A stretch of 64,000 nt of DNA from Zygnema cylindricum (Eukaryota > Streptophyta > Zygnematophyceae > Zygnematales > Zygnemataceae), in assembly GCA_037447655.1 (NCBI GenBank), contig JBBHKE010002945.1, positions 62,001 through 126,000 of the forward strand, given 5' to 3'. A model generated the notes under the pieces. That model saw nothing but the letters and a program-made list of their open reading frames with translations, ran no database searches and had not been told where the DNA came from. The translations under genes were made by a program, and so were the position numbers. Shown in pieces: positions 48,220-56,938 of this stretch. The stretch's first letter is position 1. The number at the start of each line of letters is the position of its first letter.

Positions 48220-49852
48220 TTAAATAAAAATTCGAAATAAAAATTTGCCGGAATGAATAATCCACTCTTTTTTTTGTGGCGCGATACCTTCCAAAACATC
48301 AAGTGAAAAGTTAAGGGCCGAAAATATTTGCGCGCCTTCTCCTCCTCTTTCAAATTGATCCTCGCCCAAAAAATGTCCTCCTCCTCTTCCATGGCGGCCT
48401 CCGCGACCACCGCGACCACCGCGACCGCCAAGACGACCGCTGCCACGACCATCGTATCGGCCGCTACCGTCTCCCCTACCACCGCGGTCTCCTCTACCGT
48501 CGCCGCCTCCACTATCGGTCGTCAAATAACATTGGGGGCTTATATGGCCCCATTTCCCCCAAAAATGACATTGGCGCTCCTTATCCGGGCAAGAAGCCGC
48601 CATATGACCAAGTTTGCCGCACTGAAAATAGGCAATATTGGTCAAATCTGAATATCCCGACTGGGAAGGAGATCTCTCGGCCCTTTCGTGTCCTCTTCCC
48701 CCTCTTCCTCTCGGATTTACCCCTCTTCTACCTCCTCTTCCCCTAAGATAATTTAGATCGGGCGTTTCCAGTGTCGTTGCATTGAGGGAACCTGTCGGTT
48801 GAGTTCCCCTCGATGAGCTCGGACGATTCGCCTCGGTCGACTTGAGAAACATGATGATTGTGTCCAAGGTGTTTGAATCCCTCGATAGGAGAATGTCCTT
48901 TAAATGTATCATTTTCTCCGGTAAGGCATGGGTGAAGACCGATGCCTTATCATTCTCTTCAATAAATTTTCCCATATTTGCGAGTTGCTGAATAATAATA
49001 TTAAATCTATTTACGGCCTCATTGATTGATTCATTTGGTTTCACTTTGAAGGATGTATAATCGGTATAAATGTGTTGCCCTTTGTTTTGAAGACTCTTCT
49101 CAAAATGATTTTCAAGGGCCACCCAACAATCATGGGCGAATCTTCGAGTAAGAAATAGATCGTAAATAGAAGTGCTACATGATTGGAATAAACCGCCAAC
49201 GGCGGAAAGATTTTTCTTCGTCCACACCTGAAAAGCTCTTCGATCCGAGGTAGGAATCTTCTCCACCTTTTTTATTACCTTCTAAAGTCGTTTTAATTTA
49301 AATTGACCTTCGATATATTTCTTTCATGATTGATAGTTTGTTCCATTGAAGATGACAATTTTTCCGGACATAGATTCAACTTGTTCGTCTCCTTCACTCT
49401 AATCATCAAGATCATAATCATCATCGATGGGAAGTTTCCCCTTTCGAATCAATTCCCTCCTCTCCTCCTCATCTCTTTCATCTCTTTTTGTATCAACTAC
49501 GCTTTGTGTCGGAATGGGATCTCCAAAAATTGGAGGTCTCGTGCCACGGTACGCCTCTGAGATCCGTTGATCAACATAACGGAAAAGACCATCCATTAGT
49601 TTTTGAAGACGATCTCCAATCGCGTCATCTTCCTCCTTCTTTTTCCTTTCATTCTCCTTCTTTTGTCCAAACGAATCAACGAACGGCTTCCTCAAAAGTT
49701 TTGCCGATGAAAGCAAATGGAGTTTCTACTTGTGGATCCAACGATGATTCGGATTCGGTTGGATCCGGAGGATCCGGATCCGGAGGTCGAGGAATCATCG
49801 TAGAAGAAGAATGCATCATAGGAGAAGGGGTATTTTTCTTCTTTCTCCCCAT
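48220..49852 (-). pseudogene. Family D gag with RGG region and two zinc knuckles
   Basis: Starts at ATG 49852 (MGRKKKNTPSP), with a frameshift near 49690, an acidic/basic stretch to about 49399, stops around 49300, then a long open stretch 49266-48220. It contains the copia Gag domain (VIFNGTNYQS near 49350; LENHFEKSLQNKG), two zinc knuckles near 48625 and 48560 that have each lost a cysteine (YFQC for CFQC; CHFWGKWGHISPQC for CHFC), and a Gly/Arg-rich region near 48500-48380. It runs into a protease start WIIHSG where D of DSG is H. This Gag is much richer in RGG than those of the other families. Confidence 0.88.
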
Positions 49853-49897
49853 GGCGGCCAAACTAGCCACCCTTCTACACCTCAATGGAGCACACAA

Positions 49898-49909
49898 GCT
49901 CCGATACCA
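49898..49909 (-). other. PBS of family D, 3' end of initiator tRNA-Met
   Basis: On the minus strand TGGTATCGGAGC begins two bases after the LTR. The usual plant copia PBS complementary to the initiator tRNA-Met 3' end is TGGTATCAGAGC, so there is one mismatch. This is conventional full-tRNA priming. Confidence 0.85.
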
Positions 49910-49911
49910 CT

Positions 49912-50395
49912 TGAAAGGATCTTACACAAAAAATCAAAGTGCAAGACTACAGCGGAAGCATTCATAAAAGTTCACACGAGAGAGAGTTGTCCACAAAAGC
50001 CAATATATTTCATAGACATTTTCTCCCATAAAAAATTAAGTTTCCCCTCCCTCTAAGATGCAATATATAGTACTGCAAGTGTAACGTCACAATCTCAAAC
50101 TATAAAAACAAACCAAACTATTGAGTGCGCATGGAGCGCCTACAAAAAAATTGCGTCTTACAACGAAACTACAAGGTACAAAAGAACAAAACACACGTAC
50201 AGTCAAAAACAAATAAAGACAAAAAGATCCCACCAACCGTACACACCAAACACAACACCGCAAGACCAGGGAACTACAAAACTGTACTACGCGACTCAAT
50301 GAATCTAAACCAACGAAGACCACTAACTTGACGTAACGACAAATTAGCCGGCCGCGCGACAGACTGCGACGGCCGATTACAACTTTGACTCAACA
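49912..50395 (-). repeat. 5' LTR of family D
   Basis: 484 bp. Relative to the 3' LTR it lacks a ~28-bp segment (around GGTCGTCGCCAAATTGAATC in the 3' copy). Starts TGTTGAGTCAAAG at 50395. Confidence 0.93.
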
Positions 50396-50400
50396 TATAA

Positions 50401-51594
50401 TTAGTGTTAGTGTAGTTATTAGTAATGTATAATAAGTAGTAGTCCAAGTTTGAGTTATGTATAAATAGTATTAGTACATGTATATGTTTGCTTAATTGGT
50501 GATAACACAATTATTAGTTTGTATTCTAGTAGTAGTACAGTTACTAGTTTGTACAATTTGTATCGCTATAGTTCTATCACTATAATTTTTAGTATGTATT
50601 ATTAGTGCTAGCACAGTTATTAGTACAGATAACCCTCTACAATTAATATCAGATCAGTTTTTTGTTTGTATACTTAATATTAGCACATTAGTGATTCATG
50701 CAATTAGTCTTAGTAGATTTTGTATAATAGGCATTTTTTCAATTCTTAGTTTGTGTAATTAGTTTTAGTAAAGGTATTAAATAATTAGTATTAATACTTA
50801 TAAAAAAGATACATTGCCAATAACTGTCCTAATACTAATTAAACATTACTAATAACTATATAATACACTAACTATACAGACCTATAACAATATGAATCCC
50901 AATTATAACTATTAATAAGTGTACCAATATTGTTTTTACAGACTCATAACTGTACTTATATTGATTATACAACTTATATTGATTATACAACTTACATTGA
51001 TTATAAAGACTGATAGTTTACTATTGTACTAATACTAATTATAAAATCAGTATTAGTCTAGTTATTAGTACATATAATCCGTATTAGTACGGTTAGTATT
51101 AGTATTGCTATTAGTACGTATAATTAGTATTAGTATAGTTATGAGTGTAATATTGCTATTGGTACGGTTATTATTCTGTAACATCAGTATAGTTAGTTTG
51201 TATAATAAGTATTATTACAGTTTTAAGTTTGTATTATTATTGTTTTACATTTAGTAGTTTGTATAATCAGTATTGGTTCAGCTAGTTGTCAGTCATATTA
51301 GTTTTGGTGTATAATTAGTATTATTGCAGTTAGTAGTTTGTACAATCAGTATTAGTACAGTTACTAGTTTGTACAGTTAATATTAACACAGTTATTAGTC
51401 TATATAATTAGTGTTAGTACAATAAGCATTGAATTTCTATTGGTACGGTTATTATTCCGTAACATTAGTACAAGTAGAGTTAGTTTATATAATTAGTATT
51501 ATTACAGATTTTAGATTGTTTTAGTGTTAGTAGTTTGTATAATCAGTATTGGTTCACCTAGTTGTTTATATAATAAGTTTTAGTGTGTCATTAG
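50401..51594. repeat. Minisatellite, partial fourth higher-order copy
   Basis: TTAGT-orientation units to about 50810, a short ACTAAT-orientation stretch to about 51040, then TTAGT again. The flip motif (ACTTATAAAAAAGATACATTG) corresponds to that at 30885 in R1, with the middle inverted part shorter. Continues 43512-44744 if copia D is removed. Confidence 0.8.
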
Positions 51595-51980
51595 TGTTGA
51601 AATAAGAAATCTAAATACTCAGTAAACAAAAGCTATGAGGAGAGGCCAAGTACTTAGAATATTTTTGGTCTAGGTAGGTTGTAATACTTACCTCATTTAG
51701 TGTGACAGTAGCAGTAGTACTTCTGAGTGTATTGTACTTCTACAGGGACAGGCGTCAGGAAATTAACATTATACGGGTTTTACGGAAAGACATCAACACA
51801 CTTTACCACACGTCACACATCAAACGAATACTGTTGAAGAACCGGACAGACGGAGACTCAATCGATTGTCCGGGAGAATGGTGGTACAACATTCAACGAC
51901 GACAGTAAATGTGAATCGAGTGAACGGACGAGATTCACGTGGGACCACAAAATGACTCATCACTTTGTACGACCTCAGGT
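51595..51980 (+). repeat. Family E 5' LTR, first part
   Basis: Starts TGTTGAAATAAGAAATC. Matches 61162-61547. It is interrupted at CTCAGGT by copia C and resumes at 56283. The G-box ATTCACGTGGGACC near 51935 is kept in both LTRs. Confidence 0.92.
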
Positions 51981-52171
51981 TGTTGATATTTGAGTATTTT
52001 CTAGGTTTTTATAGAAAAAATAGCAAAGGCAGTCTGTCCCTGACTCCCTTCTCCAAGCCCCGAACTTGTTGTAGTCACTGAAGGCTTGATAGGGAGCTAG
52101 AGCCATGGCTGCCTAAGCTCACTAGAGAAGACAAGGGGTAGATCAAGTAGATTTACCAGAAATATACTTGA

Positions 52172-52247
52172 CAGACCCAGGAATTGATCCTGGTACCTAC
52201 CGTCCGTCAAGTTGCCGTAGCCGTTAGCTCTAACCGTTAAGTGTAGG
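52172..52247 (-). other. Antisense tRNA-like module, family C LTR
   Basis: Minus strand: CGGTTAGAGCTAACGGCTAC (D-arm and anticodon-side part, nearly the same as in family A) and CAGGATCAATTCCTG (T-arm-like palindrome). The second copy is near 55299-55372 in the 3' LTR. Confidence 0.42.
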
Positions 52248-52531
52248 AATAATATTACGATATATTGTGTTTGATAAATATATAAATTGTTACACATGGA
52301 TTCATTCGTTTGACAGAAATAGATACTTAGTGCATACATACAGTTTGATTTTGTACGGAGTACGGTATGGGGACGGAACGGATACCGCACATTTGTTTCG
52401 ATAGCGAAACAAATATCGCGCGTCGAATTTCAGCGGCTAGGATTATAGCCGGTTTTGATCGGACGGCCGCGATAGGCATCACGATCACGACAGAGGTACT
52501 TTTGGCGTTTTACGGTCTTTGCCACGTCAGA

Positions 52532-52785
52532 TGACACGTGGCGTGATAACATTGGATTACGGGAACTCCGATGATTACGAGAACAAATCTTGATTTGACA
52601 CGTGGCGACATTTTGGCCATGTTGTACAATAGCCGTACATAAAGTACACCGGCACCTTTACTTTTCTGTACGACACATTAATTTGATTGGTGCCATAGTT
52701 CAGTAGATAGAGTGTTAGAGGGGGAATAGAACTTAGAAATTTTTGGGTAGGTAGCTGCCTCTCCCAGAGAGCACCTTATATAAAT
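52532..52785 (+). promoter_or_regulatory. Family C LTR promoter: two G-boxes and TATA
   Basis: Two copies of TGACACGTGGCG (52532-52543 and 52596-52607), 64 bp apart, the first inside the inverted repeat GCCACGT...ACGTGGC. TATATAAAT at 52777-52785. Equivalent elements lie near 55660-55735 and 55906 in the 3' LTR. Confidence 0.5.
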
Positions 52786-53133
52786 GGCAAACTTTGGTCA
52801 GCCATAACTATCAATTTACTTGACTATTTTCAGTGATTCCGTTTGCACCAGACTCACGGGAGTCTATGCTACATAGGGGTGTAGTCGGTCAAGTTTTTTG
52901 CTTGCCAGGCTGATTGTATTTCAAAGGGAAAGTCAAAGTGGGTGAATGTGTCCAAAACTCATATTCTAACTTTGCATTCTGTGGTAAAACTGAGCACACA
53001 GAAAGTCTTATTTCACACGGGTGAAGCTATAATGGGTTTGTGATTGTCAAGGGGTCAGTCATTTAGGTTTATATCAACTTGGAGTCGGCACTATCTAGAT
53101 AAGCTTCTTTTGGATCTACAATTTTTGTGGGCA

Positions 53134-54327
53134 ATGGAGCACACAGAGTTTCAGGTTATGGGCCCACCATCTAGGGTGGCTATGTTTGAGGGAACAAGCT
53201 ACACTTATTGGGGATTTATGATGGAGGTATTGCTTTTCGAGAAGCACTTATGGGGAATTGTTTCGGGACAAGTGAGATGTCTGCCACCAGACTTTGGAGG
53301 AGCTTACTATGGAGAATCATTAGAGGTTGCTCAGAAAATCAACCGAAGTTCAGATGCAACGGAAGGTGAATGGAAAAACCTTGCCGTGGATGGGGAAATA
53401 GGGGAGAAGGAAAAAGGTACACCTATGGTGAGGGGAGCTAGGCTCTCAGCTATGGTACCACTTCTAGGGATTAAAACTGAAGAAAATGACAAAAAAATAT
53501 GGGAATACAAAAACACTATAGCAAAGCATCTCATACTTAGAAACATGTCTAAGTCCATAGCTATCACTCTTATAAACTTAACGAAGTCTTCAGAGATATG
53601 GGAAGCACTAAGTCAGATTTATAAAAGTGAGACTATTCAGAAGCAGCAATTAGTAAAACAAGAAATAGATGCCTATGTTTATAAAGGCGGTAGCATGATA
53701 GAGTTTTGCAATGATAATGTTGCGCTATATGTTGAGCTTGCTAGTGCGGGATATGTAGAATCTGAGGAGAGGAAGATTAATACACTATTTATGAAACTCC
53801 TAAATGAGTACGAAAACATCATTTGTCGTATGCAGGCAATGGATGTCTCCTCGTGGACTTGGAGCTTTACCATGGGGATAATTCTTGTGAGGGAAAGCAC
53901 TTTGGAGCTTCGTAGGGGAAGTGACAGAGTGAATGCATTTACAGCTGGTGGTGATTGGCGGAAGCGTGATGAGAGGAACGTCGTTGACGAGCGGAAGCGT
54001 GATGAGAGGAAGAAAGACAAAAGTAAACCTTATCGAAACTTTGGTAGAAAGAGAGGGAGAGGAAAAGAAACGAGAGCTTTGAAAAAAAGGGTTTGCTTCT
54101 TTTGTAGGGAACCGGGTCATTATATGGAGGAATGCCTTTGTTTGGAAAAACTTAGAATTTGGAATGTGGATGAGGAGGAAGAAGGGGAAGAGGAGAAAGA
54201 GGATGAAGATATTTTAGAGCTTCTCCGGATTAGTAGTATGAGGAAGAGAGAAAACCACACAGAAATTCCACGAAAGCAAGTGTGCTTTTGGAGGTATAAG
54301 GAAAGTAAAGAGAGAGGAGGTACTTGA
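53134..54327 (+). CDS. Gag of non-autonomous copia C, intact
   Basis: 397 codons from ATG 53134, which lies in the LTR 24 bases before the ATG in the PBS; the same 24-base spacing is seen in family A (2087/2111), supporting this start. N-terminus MEHTEFQVMGPPSRVAMF parallels MEDTELQVMGPPSRVPTF of family A. The UBN2-type Gag domain spans about 53490-53880. A Lys/Arg-rich segment near 53960-54070 precedes a zinc knuckle CFFCREPGHYMEEC at about 54091-54132. An acidic tail follows. It is the only major retroelement frame in the window with no stop or frameshift, whereas pol is gone. The product should form the particle and bind RNA. The open frame also runs upstream to 53044, but that part is LTR. 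Confidence 0.85.
   Translation: MEHTEFQVMGPPSRVAMFEGTSYTYWGFMMEVLLFEKHLWGIVSGQVRCLPPDFGGAYYGESLEVAQKINRSSDATEGEWKNLAVDGEIGEKEKGTPMVRGARLSAMVPLLGIKTEENDKKIWEYKNTIAKHLILRNMSKSIAITLINLTKSSEIWEALSQIYKSETIQKQQLVKQEIDAYVYKGGSMIEFCNDNVALYVELASAGYVESEERKINTLFMKLLNEYENIICRMQAMDVSSWTWSFTMGIILVRESTLELRRGSDRVNAFTAGGDWRKRDERNVVDERKRDERKKDKSKPYRNFGRKRGRGKETRALKKRVCFFCREPGHYMEECLCLEKLRIWNVDEEEEGEEEKEDEDILELLRISSMRKRENHTEIPRKQVCFWRYKESKERGGT
53154..53168 (+). other. Half-tRNA PBS of family C
   Basis: GGTTATGGGCCCACC, identical to the family A PBS, begins at the base after the LTR terminus TTTCA and encodes part of VMGPP in the Gag frame. Confidence 0.75.
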
Positions 54328-54346
54328 GGATGTCGAGGAGTGTAGA

Positions 54347-55088
54347 GTGTATGACTTAGAAATGAGAAAGTCAGATCTAGGATCCATAAGTTTAAACGGG
54401 GAAGATAAAATTAATGAGGATAATTTTATAGATAATAGGGAAACACAAATCTGGTCGGAAAGGGAGACTTCAACGGATTCCGAGGAAAGGGAAGAAGTGA
54501 AACTCGAAGAGATTTTAAAGGATAGGGGAGAAGAGAAATATTTGATTAAAGGTTTAGGGGAGAAGAAATATTTATTGGGAATTAAATTAGAAAGTGAGTG
54601 GAAAGAATTCCATGGGAGAGAGTGAGGGAAGTTCAGAAAATTGGGTAATTATCATGGAAAAAAATATGAGTACGAAAGATGTAGATATTATGAGGAACTT
54701 AGTGGGGACTAGTGTTTTTTGGGAATATTTGGGGGTAGATGGTTTTGACATCACTAGTTGGTGTGATGTCGCTTGTGAAGATGTGCCTGTAAAAAGGTTA
54801 TCATCCGGGTATGTGTTGCACGTTGGGGATGGGGCTGACTGTTGGAAATGCAAGAGGGAAAGTAGATTCTGGTTGGATGAAATGGGGAGGAGGTGGATAA
54901 AATCTTTGATCGGATTTATGATAAGTGGGGTGCTAAATGAAATGTGTGATGCAATTATTATTTCAGTTAATCTAATGCATTGTTTTAAATACGAGAGTAT
55001 TTTTCTTAAGTTTTATAAAAGGAAAAAGAAAAAGGAAATAGGGGAAAGAGTGTTTGTTTATTTGTTTGTAAGAGTTAAAAGAAAGTAG
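54347..55088 (+). pseudogene. Scrambled pol remnant of family C
   Basis: Two overlapping open stretches, 54347-54625 (92 codons) and 54594-55088 (164 codons). Faint pol similarity: RVYDL of the integrase C-terminal region near 54345, KKYLLGIKLE like the RT motif KYILGIQVE near 54565, then DITSWCDVACEDVPVKRLSS and GYVLHVGDGADCWK parallel to the RNase H WSDASYGDAPMRRCTSGYVLYVG. Key acidic residues and most domains are missing. The frames have stayed open despite loss of function, so short products are possible but unproven. Ends before PPT AAAATAAGGGGAG (55094-55106). Confidence 0.7.
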
Positions 55089-55106
55089 ACTAGAAAATAA
55101 GGGGAG

Positions 55107-56282
55107 TGTTGATATTTGAGTATTTTCTAGGTCTTTATAGAAAAAAAGAGCAAAGGCAGTTTGTCCCTGTCTCCTTTCTCCAAGCCCCCACACTTGTTGT
55201 AGTCATTGAAGGCTGGATAGGGAGCTAGAGCCATGGCTGCCTAAGCTCACTAGCGAAGACAAGGGGTAGATCAAGTAGATTTACCAAAAATATACTTGAC
55301 GGACCCAAGAATTGATCCTGGTACCTGGCGTCCGTCAAGTTCCCGTAGCCATTAGCTCTAACCGTTAAGTCTAGGAATAATATTACGATATATTGTGTTT
55401 GATAAATATATAAATTGTTACACGTAGATTAATTCGTTTAACGGAGAAAAGATACTTAGTGCATGGATACACTTTGATTTTGTACCGAGTACGGTATGGG
55501 GACGGAACAGATACCGCGCATTTGTTTCGATAGCGAAACAAATATCGCGCATCAAATTTCAGCGGCTAGGATTATAGCCGATTTTGATCGGACGGCCGCG
55601 ATAGGGGCCGCGATCACGGAAGAGGTACTTTCGGCGTTTTACGGTCTTTGCCACGTCAGATGACACGTGGCGTGATAACATTGGATTACGGGAACTCCGG
55701 AGATTACGAGAACAAATCTTGATTTGACACGTGGCGACATTTTGGCCATATTGTACAATGGACGTACATAAAGTACACCGGCACTTGTACTTTTCTGTAC
55801 GACACAATAATTTTATTGGTGCTGTACTTCAGTAGATAGAGTGTTAGAGGGGGAATAGGACTTAGAAAATTTTGGGTAGGTAGCTGCCAATCCCAGAGAG
55901 CACCTTATATAAATGGCAAACTTTGGCCAGCCATAACTATCAATTTACTTGACCATTTTCAATGATTCTTTTTGCTGCGAACTCAAGGGAGTCCAGGCTA
56001 CACAGGGGTGTAGTCGGTCAAAGTTTTTTCCTGCTAGGCTGGTTGCATTTCTAAGGGAAATTCAAAGTGGGTGAATGTGTCCAAAACTGATATTCTAACT
56101 TCGCATTCTGTGGTGGAACTGAGCACACAGAAAGTCTTATTTCACAGGGGTGAAGCTATAATGGGTTTGTGATTGTCAAGGGGTCAATCATTTGGGTTTA
56201 TATCAACTTGGTATCGGCACTATCTAAATAAGCTTCTTTTGAATCTGCGATTTCTGTGGGCAATGGAGCACACAGAGTTTCA
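55107..56282 (+). repeat. 3' LTR of family C
   Basis: 1176 bp, collinear with 51981-53153. The hairpin loop reads AAGG instead of ACGG while the stem core is kept. The remnant at 1-871 matches this LTR from 55412 on. Confidence 0.93.
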
Positions 56283-56938
56283 CAGGTGACATGGACCACT
56301 TGATCAATAGTCGGCTGGACGCTAGCATCCACTGCTGACTAAGCACCTTGAACACTACTGTATGGGGAATCTATTTGGGGAATCTATTTGCATATCTGAA
56401 ACACTGTAGTTTTTGCTTAGCGAATTAAAATGTAGTGTTCCACTAAGTATATTTTTGTCTAGTAGTCAAATAGGGTTTGGACATACTCACAATACAAATA
56501 GCGTACTTATTCGGTACCTTGTCATAGTGTAGTACACTATTGTTCTTCCAGGTATAGAGATCTGATTAGTTTGTTCCAGGTATAGAGATCTTATTAGTTA
56601 GTTTTTAGTTAATACTCTTTGTGAGTATAAAGTTAGGACTTAGCCAAAATTGTAACTATCCAGTATTGAGATCTAACTCTCTAAGGGACAATTTTTGGGA
56701 AATTTCTAAGTGTTACATCTTATGGTTTACTGGTTCTATAGGGCTGCAATTTTGGGAATTGTTAGATTCTATGTGATATTGTATTAGTGTGAATTTTGGT
56801 GTTATTTGAACATCTCAAGTGAATTCTGTGGTATATCAAAGGTGGCTGTTTGATAGGATTTCTAGTAGCTTTTGCTGAAGTCTATGTTTACATCTACTAC
56901 TGGTGGTCCTCCACCTGAATTGTGGTTGTAGAACAACA
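56283..56938 (+). repeat. Family E 5' LTR, second part
   Basis: Resumes with CAGGTGACATGG and ends GTAGAACAACA. Holds two copies of the 13-mer GGGGAATCTATTT (56364-56389; the 3' LTR has three) and a ~30-bp duplication around GGTATAGAGATCT near 56550-56600. The LTR-encoded Gag leader here is frameshifted (CCTGAATTGTGG), but intact in the 3' LTR. Confidence 0.9.

Larger units (their letters stand above)
44745..50395 (-). mobile_element. Copia family D element with perfect TSD
   Basis: Minus-strand element of 5651 bp. 5' LTR 49912-50395, PBS 49898-49909, gag and pol, polypurine tract near 45257-45269, 3' LTR 44745-45256. Target-site duplication TATAA at 44740-44744 and 50396-50400, identical on both sides. 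It inserted in minisatellite. It belongs to a different copia lineage from the others in the window, with TGGTATC-type priming and RGG-rich Gag. Confidence 0.95.
51981..53153 (+). repeat. 5' LTR of family C
   Basis: 1173 bp. Contains the AGCCATGGCT palindrome near 52101, an antisense tRNA-like module (52172-52247), G-boxes 52532-52543 and 52596-52607, CTCTC/GAGAG just before TATATAAAT at 52777-52785, the GACTC-ACGG-GAGTC hairpin at 52851-52864, and ATG 53134, which opens Gag inside the LTR. Confidence 0.93.
51981..56282 (+). mobile_element. Copia family C, non-autonomous, with intact Gag
   Basis: 4302 bp. LTRs 51981-53153 and 55107-56282 (TGTTGATATT ... AGAGTTTCA). Perfect TSD CAGGT at 51976-51980 and 56283-56287, and the uninterrupted target CCTCAGGTGACATGG is present in the E 3' LTR at 61550. 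Only about 1.95 kb lies between the LTRs: a Gag ORF and remnants of pol. It must depend on protease, integrase and RT from elsewhere. Confidence 0.95.

Noticed and set aside
48328-48651. Plus-strand Ala/Thr/Ser-rich ORF of 107 codons
   Set aside because: Antisense shadow of the RGG-rich part of family D Gag.
51702-51908. 68-codon ORF repeated at 61269-61475
   Set aside because: It is in the family E LTRs. The differences between the copies change amino acids freely and there is no start context or known motif. A chance ORF is likelier.
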